DNA from: Leptolyngbyaceae cyanobacterium M33_DOE_097
GTDB taxonomy: Bacteria > Cyanobacteriota > Cyanobacteriia > Leptolyngbyales > Leptolyngbyaceae
Assembly (NCBI GenBank): GCA_015296075.1
Contig: DVDV01000016.1
Location: forward strand, 1-64,000
Direction of reading: 5' to 3'
Length of the DNA stretch: 64,000 nucleotides
Position numbers and translations under genes: made by a program
Part shown: one piece after another, positions 38,593 to 48,912 of the stretch
How positions within the stretch are numbered: the stretch's first letter is position 1
Layout of the letters: each line of letters opens with the position of its first letter
The notes under the pieces: model-generated
Database searches by the model: none
Told to the model about the DNA's origin: nothing
The model's input: only the letters and a program-made list of their open reading frames with translations

Positions 38593-39798
38593 CTACCTCA
38601 GAAACGTAGGGGGCTGTTGTAGTTGCTGTTGTAGCGATGTCTCAAAGTCCAGCAATATGCCAGGTAAGGCACTGCTGAGCGATCGCTCCTGCGGCTCTGC
38701 GTCACTTAAACCGGCTTCACCTGGCCACAAGATCCACCGACTCCCCTGAGACAACTGCCCGATGGTTGCTGTGTTTTGGGTCAACCAAATCACAGGCTGG
38801 TTTGGCAATGGAGCGATCGCGGCATTCCCTGAATTGGGTTGAATCGCCGCTAACGCCTCTAGCACCACTGCATTTCCTTGTAGAGAACCTGTTTCCGGTG
38901 TCCATAGATAAGGCGTCATTTTTTGCTGAAGCGCATAGAAATAGAGCGATGCGGCAACAATAACGGCTTGCTCAAACGTCTCAGAGAGGGGAGTTTCCTG
39001 CTGTGGCTCAAACGACCATCCCCCTGAACTGTCAAGCGCAATGACCAGTTCTTGTCCACCGGAAAAAATTTCCAGTTCCCGCACCCGTAGCTCACCATAA
39101 CGGGCACTACTGCGCCAATGCACCAGACGGGTTGGGTCGCCCCACCGATAAGGCCGTAGCGATCGCGTTAAGCCCTCATTGGCCGCTTCAGGATAGCGAT
39201 CACTCCAAATCTGCACGCTGTTATCGCTGCCCAGTTGGTCAATCAGGGGACAGTGCCCCAGCGGCAAAACCATGGGATACACAATTGCTGTGGCTTTAGC
39301 GAGTTGCAATCGCCCACACCAAAACAAGCCCAACGGGGCAGCGGTTCTTAACTTCAAGTGCTGCCAGCGATAAACGCCACGGCGCTGAGTCGGCAAGTCA
39401 TACGTCCAGTGATAGACGGATTTGGACGGAATTACCTCGATCGCCTGACTCGCTGCTTTACCCAGCACAGCAGGCGGAGTGTCGTGAATTTCTAGCAGCG
39501 TTTTTGCTACAGGCGTCGGATTTTCGACCAGCACTTCAACGGTTAAGTTTTCACCCGCACTAACAGGCTGTAGCGGTTCCCGTCGAATCAGGAGCGATCG
39601 CAAATTTCGGCGGGGCAAAATAGCTGCAATTAACAGCAGAGCGGCCCCAACCCCGCTCAAAACATAGAGCCATCCCGTCAAGGTATTTGTTGCAGCAATA
39701 AAGAAAAAAGCGACAAATCCAGACAGTAGCCAGCCACTAAAAGAAGGGGCAACCCAACGTTTCTCCAACCAGTTTGCAATACGGTTTGTCTGCGTCAT
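38593..39798 (-). CDS. DUF58 domain membrane protein
   Basis: Two hydrophobic segments (about 20-65) precede a large soluble region with the DUF58 core near residues 195-250: SDRYPEAANEGLTRSLRPYRWGDPTRLVHWRSSARYGELRVRELE, whose R-P-Y-R-x-G-D-x3-x-V-H-W pattern defines the family, followed by a vWA-like fold (ELVIALDSSGGW). DUF58 proteins often sit beside MoxR ATPases and transglutaminases; none is here. ATG 39798 (MTQTNRIANWLEKRW) is preferred; the frame is open to 39891. Confidence 0.87.
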   Translation of the reverse strand: MTQTNRIANWLEKRWVAPSFSGWLLSGFVAFFFIAATNTLTGWLYVLSGVGAALLLIAAILPRRNLRSLLIRREPLQPVSAGENLTVEVLVENPTPVAKTLLEIHDTPPAVLGKAASQAIEVIPSKSVYHWTYDLPTQRRGVYRWQHLKLRTAAPLGLFWCGRLQLAKATAIVYPMVLPLGHCPLIDQLGSDNSVQIWSDRYPEAANEGLTRSLRPYRWGDPTRLVHWRSSARYGELRVRELEIFSGGQELVIALDSSGGWSFEPQQETPLSETFEQAVIVAASLYFYALQQKMTPYLWTPETGSLQGNAVVLEALAAIQPNSGNAAIAPLPNQPVIWLTQNTATIGQLSQGSRWILWPGEAGLSDAEPQERSLSSALPGILLDFETSLQQQLQQPPTFLR

Positions 39799-39983
39799 CA
39801 GAATTGTGTATCGTTCGTGATATGAATCAACGCGGCTTTCGATAGCCTCGGTACAATGATTGGATATTTGACATGAGGTGTCTGAATCCATTCCTGGTCG
39901 TCACAGGCTTTTCGGATTCACGTTTCCTAACTAATGCAGTTAGGTTACCCATCCACTGCTAAACAATTTAATCTATACCGTTT

Positions 39984-41252
39984 ATGAATCCGCCTCCCCC
40001 ACCAAGACCTTCTCAGTCAACTCCACCACCAGCACCAGCACCCTCCGCTCGTGCTCAAGATCATGCAGCTGTTGTGCCACCTCCACCGCCCACGGCTGCA
40101 ACACCAGTCAGCGCTCGCCCTGCCTCTACGATTGAGCAAATGGTGCGAGATGCGCATGCTCGCCACGCTTCAGATATTCATATTCGCGTCGGCGACTTGC
40201 CCCGTTTCCGAATCCGCGGGGAAATGACTCAACCGCGCGACCAGCCGACGGTGACGCCAGAGCTGTTTGAACACTACTTGCATGAAATTTTGACCCCTCA
40301 TCAGCGTGAAGTGTTTGCCCGCGACAAAGAACTTGATACGGCCATTTTTTATCCAGGTTTCCTCCGCTGCCGGGTCAACTGCTTTGAGTCATTAAATGGC
40401 GGCGCGATGGTCTTGCGTTTGATTTCGCTCGATGTCCCCTCTTTAGAAGGATTGGGACTGCCCTGGGTACTCTCTGATCTGGTGATGCGGCCACAGGGTC
40501 TAATTCTGGTTACAGGCCCAACGGGGTCTGGTAAATCAACAACGCTAGCGGCCATGATTCGCCATTTGAATGAAAATGGGAGTCGCCACATTGTCACGAT
40601 CGAAGACCCGATTGAATATGTGCATACTTCACAGCGTTGTCTGATCAGCCAACGGGAAGTAGGTTTGCACACGCTTGAGTTTCAGCACGCGCTCCGCTCC
40701 GTTTTGCGGGAAGACCCAGATGTGATTCTAATCGGTGAGATGCGCGATCGCGTCACCGTCGATACTGCCCTTAAAGCCGCACAAACAGGTCACCTGGTAC
40801 TCGGTACCTTGCACACTCGGAACGCGATCGGGGCACTTAACCGTTTGCTCAACATTTACACGCCGGATGAGCAGACCGCAATGCGGATTCAGATTACGGA
40901 ATCCTTGATTGCGGTTGTTGCACAGCAATTAGTGTCAACCACCGATGGACGACGGACAGCCGTTCACGAGATTTTGATCAATACCCCGGCAATGGCAGAC
41001 TATCTGCTCAAGGGCGAAGAGACAGAAGCCTTCCAGCTAATGGAGATCGACAGCACTGAAGGCATGCAGATCATGAACCAGGCACTCTGCGAACTCGTGC
41101 TGCTGGGTAAGATCAGTCCCGATGAAGCCGTACGCGCCTCGTTTGATGCAGGCGATCTACGTCGGCGGGTGCGTAACGAAGGGTTTGACCCCTCTCGTAC
41201 TTCAAACCGCCAGTTTGAGGAAGGCAACCTGGGGCATTACAACCCTGTCTAA
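39984..41252 (+). CDS. pilT: Type IV pilus retraction ATPase, PilT family
   Basis: This is a hexameric ATPase that drives pilus retraction in twitching and phototaxis. The first 45 residues are Pro-rich and disordered. The PilT body follows: ASDIHIRVGDLPRFRIRGEM, Walker A GPTGSGKSTT, Asp box TIEDPIEYVH, Walker B EDPDVILIGEMRD, His box TGHLVLGTLHT. The C-terminal AIRNLIRE-type motif of classical PilT1 is not evident. The Pro-rich start and 422 residues suggest a second paralogue of the PilT2 kind, which is inference. A terminator follows. Confidence 0.92.
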   Translation: MNPPPPPRPSQSTPPPAPAPSARAQDHAAVVPPPPPTAATPVSARPASTIEQMVRDAHARHASDIHIRVGDLPRFRIRGEMTQPRDQPTVTPELFEHYLHEILTPHQREVFARDKELDTAIFYPGFLRCRVNCFESLNGGAMVLRLISLDVPSLEGLGLPWVLSDLVMRPQGLILVTGPTGSGKSTTLAAMIRHLNENGSRHIVTIEDPIEYVHTSQRCLISQREVGLHTLEFQHALRSVLREDPDVILIGEMRDRVTVDTALKAAQTGHLVLGTLHTRNAIGALNRLLNIYTPDEQTAMRIQITESLIAVVAQQLVSTTDGRRTAVHEILINTPAMADYLLKGEETEAFQLMEIDSTEGMQIMNQALCELVLLGKISPDEAVRASFDAGDLRRRVRNEGFDPSRTSNRQFEEGNLGHYNPV

Positions 41253-41275
41253 AGTTGAGACACTCTTAAAAAGCA

Positions 41276-41308
41276 AAGGGACTGGAAATAATTCCAGCCC
41301 CTTTTTTA
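41276..41308 (+). terminator. Terminator after pilT
   Basis: GGGACTGGAA (41278-41287) pairs with TTCCAGCCCC (41292-41301) almost perfectly, and TTTTTT follows. It lies 25 bases after the stop codon and just ahead of the convergent typA gene. Confidence 0.85.
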
Positions 41309-41331
41309 TGCCATACCCAAATCCTAAAAAC

Positions 41332-43128
41332 TTAGCGTTTTGCTAACTTCTTGGCGTTGGCCATCTTCCGCATCCGAATCGTTTCTGGAGTAATTTCCAG
41401 CAACTCGTCAGGCCCAATATATTCCAATGCCCGCTCGAGGCTCATCTCAACCGGAGCTTGTAACTGCACCAGTTCATCACCGCCAGAAGCCCGGTGGTTA
41501 GTCAACGCTTTCGTCTTACAAACGTTCAGGTCAAGATCTTGCTGACGGTTGTGCTCACCGACAATCATGCCCTTGTACACTTTGACACCAGGTTTGATAA
41601 AGAAAACACCACGATCTTCGGCGTTCTTCATGGCGTAGAAGGTAGCCACCCCTTCTTCAAAGGAAATTAGAACACCATTGCGGCGTGCTTCAATTTCACC
41701 CACGATTGGTCGGTAATCCAAGAAGCTGTGGTTCATGATGCCTTCACCACGGGTCAGGCGCATAAACTCACCCCGGAAGCCAATCAGACCCCGTGCGGGA
41801 ATCACAAACTCAAGCTGCCCACGACCATTGGAACCAATCTGCATATCCTGCATTTCAGCCTTGCGTTGGCCGAGACGCTCGATACAACCACCCACCGATT
41901 CTTCTGGTACGTCCAGCACCAGTGTCTCGTAAGGCTCGCAAGGCTGACCATTCACTTCGCGGTAAATCACCTGTGGCTGAGAAACCTGAAACTCATAACC
42001 TTCACGGCGCATCGTCTCAATCAAGATGCCGAGGTGCAATTCACCCCGACCCGACACCAGCATGCGATCGGGTGAGTCGGTTTCTTCAACGCGGAGAGCA
42101 ACGTTGGTTTCGAGTTCTCGCAGGAGGCGATCGCGCAATTGACGCGAGGTGACAAAAGTACCTTCTTGACCAGCAAAGGGCGAGTCATTCACCCAGAAGG
42201 TCATTTGCAAGGTTGGCTCGTCTACCTTAATCAGTGGCAGTGCTTGAGGCTGCTCAGGATCGGCGATCGTTTCACCAATATTGGCATCTGCAAAACCAGC
42301 AACCGCCACAATCATTCCGGCAGAAGCCGTTTCTACATCAATCCGCTTCAGACCTTCAAAGCCCATCAACTTTGTGATCTTGGCTTTCACAATGTCACCG
42401 TTCTCACGTAATAGAGCCGCCTGTTGCCCCATCCGCAAAGTTCCGTTGTGGATCCGGCCAATTACAATCCGGCCTAGATAATCGGAGTAGTCAAGCGTCG
42501 TGACCTGAAGCTGGAGCGGCTTTTCGGGATCACCAACGGGTGGCGGAACGTGACGCAAAAACGCATCGAAGAGAGGCTTCATGTCAACCCGCTCATCTTC
42601 AAGCTGCTCGATCGCAAAACCTGACAAACCCGAAGCAAACAAGTAAGGGAAATCGCACTGATCGTCGTCTGCACCCAGTTCTAAGAAAAGATCTAATACC
42701 TTGTCGATCGCCCCGTGCGGGTCGGCCTGGGGACGGTCAATCTTGTTGACCAGCACAATTGGACGCAACCCCTTCTCAAGTGCCTTTTTCAGCACAAATC
42801 GGGTTTGTGGCATAGGGCCTTCGTTCGCGTCCACAATCAGCAGACAGCCATCGACCATACCGAGAACCCGCTCAACTTCACCGCCAAAGTCGGCGTGTCC
42901 TGGGGTGTCAACAATATTGATCAGCGTGTCTTTGTAACGAACCGCAGTATTTTTGGAAAGGATTGTAATGCCCCGCTCGCGCTCTAAGTCGTTAGAGTCC
43001 ATCACGCAGGTTGGCACATCTTCTCCCTCTCGGAAAGTACCAGCTTGCTTTAGCAAGGCATCAACCAGGGTTGTTTTACCGTGGTCAACGTGGGCGATGA
43101 TGGCGACGTTGCGAATCGGCAGGGTCAT
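41332..43128 (-). CDS. typA: Ribosome-associated translational GTPase TypA/BipA
   Basis: TypA is an EF-G-like GTPase involved in ribosome assembly and stress response. G motifs: G1 [16 protein letters not shown]2 GITILSKN, G3 [13 protein letters not shown]4 NKIDRP. Later parts include [12 protein letters not shown] of domain II, the BipA-specific [23 protein letters not shown] and [25 protein letters not shown]. The 598 residues match the family. It is transcribed alone. Confidence 0.97.
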   Translation of the reverse strand: MTLPIRNVAIIAHVDHGKTTLVDALLKQAGTFREGEDVPTCVMDSNDLERERGITILSKNTAVRYKDTLINIVDTPGHADFGGEVERVLGMVDGCLLIVDANEGPMPQTRFVLKKALEKGLRPIVLVNKIDRPQADPHGAIDKVLDLFLELGADDDQCDFPYLFASGLSGFAIEQLEDERVDMKPLFDAFLRHVPPPVGDPEKPLQLQVTTLDYSDYLGRIVIGRIHNGTLRMGQQAALLRENGDIVKAKITKLMGFEGLKRIDVETASAGMIVAVAGFADANIGETIADPEQPQALPLIKVDEPTLQMTFWVNDSPFAGQEGTFVTSRQLRDRLLRELETNVALRVEETDSPDRMLVSGRGELHLGILIETMRREGYEFQVSQPQVIYREVNGQPCEPYETLVLDVPEESVGGCIERLGQRKAEMQDMQIGSNGRGQLEFVIPARGLIGFRGEFMRLTRGEGIMNHSFLDYRPIVGEIEARRNGVLISFEEGVATFYAMKNAEDRGVFFIKPGVKVYKGMIVGEHNRQQDLDLNVCKTKALTNHRASGGDELVQLQAPVEMSLERALEYIGPDELLEITPETIRMRKMANAKKLAKR

Positions 43129-43419
43129 AAAAAATACCTGAAAGAAATTAGGAGTTTAGAAACGGGTGTCGGCGAAAGACTTCTAAATTTATCAAGTTGC
43201 ATAAAGAAGCCTTAACAATTCTATCCTAGCGATTGATCAGATGCAGGGTGTGTTCTTACCGAAACTTGTGCCAACATTTCATAACTTGGCGCAAAACTCC
43301 CACTTTGCGGCCCATTTCCAGCTGAGCAAAAAGCGGAAACCCTGTCCCCATCAGGTTTTGCCGCACCGAGACAGAATCCGGGATCGGCTCGCAACCAATT
43401 GGCAAAAAAGATGAAACAT

Positions 43420-44931
43420 TTAGCCACCAATACCCAAACGTCCGGCAAGACTTGGGGTTAGAGGCAACAAGGTAACAACCGTCAAAAATAAAGCTAAAAG
43501 ACAAAGTGCAGCGCGGGCATCGTCTGGTTCGGTCAGGTCATTTAAAGCAGGACGCTCTAACTCTCGCTGTAAAAACAGCACCACGATCGCCCAGTACAAC
43601 GCCAAAGGATTCACCAAAGACGCCAGACCCAGAAAGATCAGCGTGCCGATCGTTGTGCGGCTGGCGGTTTTGCGACCATAGACGGCTTGCACCATCCGCC
43701 CCCCATCAAGCTGCCCCGCCGGAATCAGGTTCAAAGCGTTGATCACTAGCCCCAACCAACCCAAAATCACCAGCGGATTCACATCCACCAAAGGTTCCTG
43801 AAGGGATTCGCGCAACACAACGCGAGCCAGGGTACCGACCAAAATCGACCCCTGAAAAAACTCGGTTGGCACCTGGAACAAGCTGCCCTTGTGAGACAAC
43901 ACCAAGCCAATAATCAACATACCAAAAGAAAGCAGGCCACCTGCCGCTGGTCCCGCGATCGCCACATCAAACAACGCAGTCCGATTTGGGATGAGCGACT
44001 CAATTCGGGTAAGAGAGCCAAACGAACCTAACTGCCAGGTCGGAATGAAAAATGGCAGACTCAGACGCATGTTGTAGCGCTTCGCTAAAACCCAATGCCC
44101 GATTTCATGCACCGCCAGAATGCTCACAATCCCCAGCGCCAACGGTAAAACTTCGGCGTACCGCTCAGGACTGGTAAAAAAGTCAAAACCCATCATGATG
44201 CCACCGCTCTCAAAGCTAGCGGCGATCGTGACGAACAACAGAATGACCGAGAAAATTTTCTGAAAGGTGGTCGAAGGTTGGGGATCACGACTGCTAGGTA
44301 ACACGATGACAACGGGTTTAGCATCCTGGTTCTCTAGCAAAAAGAGACGGTAGCGATCGCCCACTTTGGCTTTAAGACTTTCAGAAAGGCGATCGAAGGT
44401 TTCCTCAACATCACCTCGCAGATTACCCCGAAAGATCGCCCCTTCTTGATAGGGAATCGTTTCCGTTGCAAAGAAGGTATCGATCCCAAAAATGCTTTTT
44501 ACAGCTTGCAAATCTTCAGGTGGGATTGGCACCACATCAACTTCACCAGCCAACTCTGCGGCTAAGGCAGCTTTTGTTTCTGTTTCAATCGGTTCTTTTA
44601 ATTCAGCATCTGGGGTCGTCTGAGCCGTTTGAGCAGTCTGCGCTAGCTCACTCGCCCGGCGTGCTAAAACATCTTTGCCCAATGCTCGGAGTTGCCGACC
44701 CAGGTAAATATAAACCGCCGTTGAAAGAATAAATAACAGCAGCATACCCACTAAGTTAAGGTAAATGCCTGCCGCAAATAAACCAAAAAATACCAGCCAG
44801 GGTGCTATCAACACCAAGGATTGCAGCCACGCCAGCACACCGAGCTTACCAAAGGGTCGTGCCCGATAAAATCCCCAACTCAAAAAACCTAAAGCTGCAA
44901 GAACAATTACCGCCGGAATCGAATTCATCAC
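43420..44931 (-). CDS. Site-2-protease-like M50 metalloprotease (EGY1-like)
   Basis: This is an intramembrane zinc protease of the S2P group. The zinc motif is AVHEIGHWVLAKRY and the third ligand lies in NLIPAGQLDGGRMV. The N-terminal region has two hydrophobic spans and a soluble domain with the GNLR motif (FRGNLRGDVEETF), which marks the chloroplast EGY1 family and its cyanobacterial relatives. Roughly eight spans are visible in 503 residues. Plant EGY1 is needed for thylakoid development; the substrate here is unknown. Confidence 0.93.
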   Translation of the reverse strand: MMNSIPAVIVLAALGFLSWGFYRARPFGKLGVLAWLQSLVLIAPWLVFFGLFAAGIYLNLVGMLLLFILSTAVYIYLGRQLRALGKDVLARRASELAQTAQTAQTTPDAELKEPIETETKAALAAELAGEVDVVPIPPEDLQAVKSIFGIDTFFATETIPYQEGAIFRGNLRGDVEETFDRLSESLKAKVGDRYRLFLLENQDAKPVVIVLPSSRDPQPSTTFQKIFSVILLFVTIAASFESGGIMMGFDFFTSPERYAEVLPLALGIVSILAVHEIGHWVLAKRYNMRLSLPFFIPTWQLGSFGSLTRIESLIPNRTALFDVAIAGPAAGGLLSFGMLIIGLVLSHKGSLFQVPTEFFQGSILVGTLARVVLRESLQEPLVDVNPLVILGWLGLVINALNLIPAGQLDGGRMVQAVYGRKTASRTTIGTLIFLGLASLVNPLALYWAIVVLFLQRELERPALNDLTEPDDARAALCLLALFLTVVTLLPLTPSLAGRLGIGG

Positions 44932-45196
44932 AAACCCTTTGATAAACCAATCAATTTAAATTTAATAGTGCGTTTGAAAACCTCTGGCATGGTGGCTCAG
45001 CCGCCCTCAAGCTACCAAACAGCGATTCAACATTTTAAGCCGCTTACGTTAATTAAGTCGGATACAACGCCAAATTACGCTTTAGCGCCTGGTCTTCATG
45101 CTTAGATGGGCGATCGCCCAAAGAATTTTGTTACATTTCTTTATACACAACCTCCTTTCTCTAACTCTACCTGAATCAGCGCAATCAAAGTTCTGC

Positions 45197-45227
45197 CAAA
45201 AAAAAGAGGCAGCCGTTGAAGGCTGCC
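45197..45227 (-). terminator. Terminator after tsf
   Basis: On the minus strand GGCAGCC (45227-45221) and GGCTGCC (45214-45208) form a perfect 7-bp stem with a 6-base loop, followed by CTCTTTTTTTTT. It ends the rpsB-tsf transcript about 100 bases after the tsf stop. Confidence 0.85.
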
Positions 45228-45329
45228 ACCAAGACAAGAGATTAAACCAATAGACCGAATCAAAAATCGAGAGAGTTGTCAGTTTTGTTGCCAATCAGAC
45301 ACCGCTACAGACCAACCCTCGGACAAGAC

Positions 45330-45992
45330 TTACTTCGCGCCGCCCATTTGAGCTGCAACTTCAGCAGCAAAATCGGTCTCTTCTTTCTCGATACCTTCGC
45401 CTAAGACAAAGCGCACAAAGCGACGAACCTGGATGTTTTCACCCAGTTGAGCAACGTGCTGTTTGACCAACTCTTCAACGGTGATGCTTTGATCACGAAT
45501 GTAGGGTTGATCCAGTAAGCACATCTCTTTCAGGCGCTTTTCAATGCGGCCCACAACGATCTTCTCTTTAATGTTGTCGGGCTTACCAGCCAGGTCATCA
45601 CGGCCCATCTCGATTTCTTTTTCTTTATTGGCAAGCGCCTCAGGAATATCAGAAACCTTGACGTACTCGACGTTAGGGCAGGCAGCAACCTGCATGGCAA
45701 TGTTACGCACGAGCGCTTGAAACGCTTCATTCCGGGCGACGAAGTCAGTTTGGCAGTTGACTTCAACCAGAACACCAACCCGTCCACCTGTGTGAATGTA
45801 GCTACCCACTAGCCCTTCAGCAGCCGTTTTACCAGCCTTTTTCTCAGCCGAAGAGATACCCTTTTGCCGTAACCATTCAGCGGCTTTTTCCATATCACCG
45901 CCGTTTTCGGCAAGGGCTTTTTTGCAGTCCATCATCCCTGCACCAGTTTTTTGGCGCAGTTCACTCACCATTTTTGCTGTAATCTCCGCCAT
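45330..45992 (-). CDS. tsf: Translation elongation factor Ts
   Basis: EF-Ts exchanges GDP for GTP on EF-Tu. The N-terminal UBA-like domain holds [20 protein letters not shown], with the conserved [12 protein letters not shown] box, and [15 protein letters not shown] follows. The 220 residues match the short cyanobacterial form with a single core subdomain and no S1 domains, unlike chloroplast PSRP-7/EF-Ts fusions. It lies 31 bases after rpsB. Confidence 0.97.
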   Translation of the reverse strand: MAEITAKMVSELRQKTGAGMMDCKKALAENGGDMEKAAEWLRQKGISSAEKKAGKTAAEGLVGSYIHTGGRVGVLVEVNCQTDFVARNEAFQALVRNIAMQVAACPNVEYVKVSDIPEALANKEKEIEMGRDDLAGKPDNIKEKIVVGRIEKRLKEMCLLDQPYIRDQSITVEELVKQHVAQLGENIQVRRFVRFVLGEGIEKEETDFAAEVAAQMGGAK

Positions 45993-46023
45993 GCCCTCTA
46001 GCTCCTAAACTGCATTCAAACGA

Positions 46024-46824
46024 TTAATCGTCCGCTTCTTCGTTGTCACCATCTTCCATTGAGGCATCGATGTCGCTGTCATCATAATCGATGTCTTCCT
46101 CAGCGCCTTCGTAGTCCTCGTAGTCATCTTCGGCATCAAGCTGCCCGTGACGACCCTCATAAATCGCATCGGCCAACTTACCCACTATTAGCTTAATCGA
46201 ACGGATGGCATCATCGTTCGCCGGAATTGGAACATCCACTACATCGGGATCACAGTTGGTATCCAGCAGCGACACGATGGGGATGTTGAGCTTTTGGCAT
46301 TCTTGAATTGCGTTGTACTCACGACGCAGGTCAACAATGATGACCACGTCTGGCAGCTTACGCATTGTTTTGATGCCGCCCAGATACTTTTGGAGCTTCT
46401 CTAGTTCACGGCGCAAAACCGACGCTTCTTTTTTCGGCAACAAATCGAGAGCGCCAATTTCTTCGCGTCGCTCAAGATCCTTCAAGCGCTCAACCCGCGT
46501 TTTAATGGTTGCCCAGTTTGTGAGCATGCCACCCAGCCAGCGCTGGTTGATATAGTAAGCACCGCAACGGCTTGCCTCTTGAGCAATGATGCCAGCTGCT
46601 TGACGCTTAGTACCAATAAATAAAAACTTTTTGCCTTGCTCAGAAGCGTTACGCACATAGCTGTAAGCTTCTTCCATCAATTGGGCAGTCTGCACCAGAT
46701 CAATGATGTGAACACCATTGCGAGCAGTGTAGATATACTGATCCATTTTGGGGTTCCAGCGGCGGGTCTGGTGACCAAAGTGAACCCCTGACTCAAGCAA
46801 TTGAGCCAACGAAACAACTGGCAT
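46024..46824 (-). CDS. rpsB: 30S ribosomal protein S2
   Basis: This is ribosomal protein uS2. The core shows [51 protein letters not shown] and [15 protein letters not shown]. The C-terminus carries an unusually long acidic extension (about 225-266, mostly Asp and Glu), as in other cyanobacteria. It is the first gene of the rpsB-tsf operon. Confidence 0.97.
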   Translation of the reverse strand: MPVVSLAQLLESGVHFGHQTRRWNPKMDQYIYTARNGVHIIDLVQTAQLMEEAYSYVRNASEQGKKFLFIGTKRQAAGIIAQEASRCGAYYINQRWLGGMLTNWATIKTRVERLKDLERREEIGALDLLPKKEASVLRRELEKLQKYLGGIKTMRKLPDVVIIVDLRREYNAIQECQKLNIPIVSLLDTNCDPDVVDVPIPANDDAIRSIKLIVGKLADAIYEGRHGQLDAEDDYEDYEGAEEDIDYDDSDIDASMEDGDNEEADD

Positions 46825-46994
46825 GTTTTTCTCCTTTCGGGTTTATCTTCCACCTGGGCGTATTTCGCTAAGAAACACCCGAAACCCCAGATGTGTGATT
46901 TTGACAACTTTTCTAGCGTAGCACAGCGAGTACCGATTCAAGTATTGAGACACCAGCACAGCCAAGGAATCATCTGCTCACGTCTGCAAAACGA

Positions 46995-47936
46995 TCAAGC
47001 GCTGCCTCTAGCCTGCTGTAACTCTGCCTGAGCGGCATACACACCTTGCACGGTGTACCAATTTAAGAAAATGCGAGCAATTTCAAGTGCAAGTTGGGGC
47101 TTGCCACGATTAATCAGCCATTGCAGCAGAGGCGCAAGTGTGCGCTCGTTAAGCGTGCCCCCTAATGTCAAAATCCCCCAGAGAATGCGGTGCAGAGGGG
47201 TCATTTGGATCATCATCCGCACATCCCACGTTGGATGTTTGGCATAGAACAAAGCACCCATGCGCCCCCGCTGAATCTCCTTATCAATCAGCTCAGGCAC
47301 CTGATCAAGAGTAAAGGCAGGGTGCCAATGATAGCCAGCCGCTTCAGGACTTTTGACCAGCTTTAGCCCTAATTTTTTCAGCCGCACCCCCAGCTCCAGA
47401 TCTTCCCACCCGTAAAGTTGAAACTCTGTGTCAAATAAGCCTGCTTGTTCAAGCCAGCGGCGATTGATCGCAACATTTCCTGTTGCAAAGTAGGCGGCTG
47501 AAAAATCTGTCACCTTATAATTCTCTGACATGGGATTGTCAAAGTTGGCCGTCGCAATAATGCGCCCATAGGTAAAGACGCGATCGTGCCCCAAGTCCTT
47601 TTGGGCTTGCTGTAGTGCGTCAATATGAGCTTGGATCGCACCTGGCACCATCACCATATCGCTATCAATAAAGATGATGATTTTGCCGCGTCCCTTCTCA
47701 ACGCCCAGATTGCGTGCGGCGGCTGGCCCTAAATGCTCTTGTTGAATCAACCGTACATGGGGAAACTCCGGTGAGGTCTGGAGCCATTCCACCGTTCCAT
47801 CTGTAGAGCCATCATCGACCAGCACAACTTCATACTGCGATGGGTCAAACGTCTGGTTCTCTAGCGATCGCAGGCACTTTTCTAAAATCGGGCGACGGTT
47901 ATAAGTCGGGATAACAACACTAACAAGCATGGGCAA
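46995..47936 (-). CDS. Family 2 glycosyltransferase
   Basis: This GT-A glycosyltransferase has 313 residues. The N-terminus VVIPTYNRRPILEKCLRSL, the nucleotide-binding VVLVDDGSTDGTVEWL and the metal motif IIFIDSDMVMVPGAI are in place. The acceptor domain has LYGWEDLELGVRLKKLGLK, the galactosyltransferase-type WEDxELG motif. No membrane span is seen. Substrate unknown. It is upstream of no obvious sugar operon. Confidence 0.9.
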   Translation of the reverse strand: MPMLVSVVIPTYNRRPILEKCLRSLENQTFDPSQYEVVLVDDGSTDGTVEWLQTSPEFPHVRLIQQEHLGPAAARNLGVEKGRGKIIIFIDSDMVMVPGAIQAHIDALQQAQKDLGHDRVFTYGRIIATANFDNPMSENYKVTDFSAAYFATGNVAINRRWLEQAGLFDTEFQLYGWEDLELGVRLKKLGLKLVKSPEAAGYHWHPAFTLDQVPELIDKEIQRGRMGALFYAKHPTWDVRMMIQMTPLHRILWGILTLGGTLNERTLAPLLQWLINRGKPQLALEIARIFLNWYTVQGVYAAQAELQQARGSA

Positions 47937-47982
47937 TCAGGGAAGGGGAGGTAAAAGGTCAATGGAGGCGGGACAGCCACAC

Positions 47983-48462
47983 TTAGTAGCAGTTTAAGGT
48001 TTCGCGGGTACTGCGCCCGGTTATCGAGTTGACGCCAGAGGCAACTTTGCACAGCAAGTCTTGCACATCTTGCCGAGTCTCAACATCGGTAAAGTCGGCA
48101 CCATCAATGATCGCCCCGTCAAATTTGGCGTTAAAAGCAAACACACCTTCCAGCACCGCATCCTTTAAATTGGCGCGACTGAGACGAGCCGTATCGAGGG
48201 TCGCATTGCGGAGATTTGCACCTTCTAAGTTGGCCCCTTCTAAATTAGCCCCAAAGAAACTCACACCCTGCAAATTGGCATGGCTGAAGTTGCTTTCTCG
48301 CAAATTAGCTTTAGTAAAACTAGAGTCGGTGAGATCGCGCCCTGCGAAGTCAGCGCCGATCAAGATCTCTTTGTTGTAATCGTCTGCCCAAGCAGGAGAC
48401 GCGATCGCCCCTAGCACGAGACAAACAATTAAGCCCAACACACTTAGAATGCGAGCAGTCAT
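47983..48462 (-). CDS. Exported pentapeptide-repeat protein, lumenal type
   Basis: A signal peptide (VLGLIVCLVLGAIASPAWA, cleaved before DDYNKE) precedes pentapeptide repeats A(D/N)LxX: GADFAGRDLTDSSFTKANLRESNFSHANLQG and further, about 14 repeats forming a right-handed quadrilateral helix. The C-terminus has two cysteines (LLCKVASG...TLNCY), a pattern shared with the thylakoid lumenal TL17-like proteins of plants. ATG 48462 is preferred over the frame's upstream ATG at 48504. A thylakoid-lumen location is inferred. Confidence 0.9.
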   Translation of the reverse strand: MTARILSVLGLIVCLVLGAIASPAWADDYNKEILIGADFAGRDLTDSSFTKANLRESNFSHANLQGVSFFGANLEGANLEGANLRNATLDTARLSRANLKDAVLEGVFAFNAKFDGAIIDGADFTDVETRQDVQDLLCKVASGVNSITGRSTRETLNCY

Positions 48463-48504
48463 TCGCCGCCGATTTAAGTCACAGGTGCCAAGAAAAATAC
48501 CCAT

Positions 48505-48912
48505 GCGCGTGCCCTTGATTAAAAGACAGTTCAGCTTGAAGCGTTTGTTCCGGATTAATCTAGCAAACCAGAAAATAACCCGCTTCTGATACTACCTGAA
48601 TCTGTCAAGTTCCTGCATGGAAGATGTAGTATGCAATCACAATTTTTTAGGTTCTGATTACCGAACCAATATGACCTGTTAGTAGTCTTGCGTTAGTGGA
48701 AAAAGCTCCAGGAAAAGAGAAAATAGAGCTTATCTTCAACACGAGAAACCTGGTGCTTTTGTCCTTACACCGAGTCAGAATTATGGCTGTTTGAATGGGG
48801 CTTCCGTAAAATCACCCATCTATTTATCAGTCTTTCTCGTAAACAATAAGGGTGCTTAGCGTTCGGTTCAGTCTTACGTGCTTTTTTTATCGCCCTTCCA
48901 CGAGAACGTTTT
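48505..48912. other. Non-coding divergent interval, about 400 bases
   Basis: This AT-rich spacer separates the pentapeptide-repeat and cyclase genes. I saw no repeat, RNA gene or credible short protein. It should contain both promoters. Confidence 0.4.

Noticed and set aside
41728-42152. Open frames of 115-119 residues antisense to typA
   Set aside because: They are shadows of the highly conserved typA sequence, with no ribosome site or domain.
43129-43419. Possible small gene between typA and the S2P protease (frame 43221-43448, minus)
   Set aside because: The frame starts inside the protease gene, is Cys/Ser-rich without a motif and has no ribosome site; I see only a spacer.
45107-45120. 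Palindrome TGGGCGATCGCCCA as a specific operator
   Set aside because: It is centred on GCGATCGC, the HIP1 repeat that is abundant throughout this genome, so it has no specific meaning by itself.
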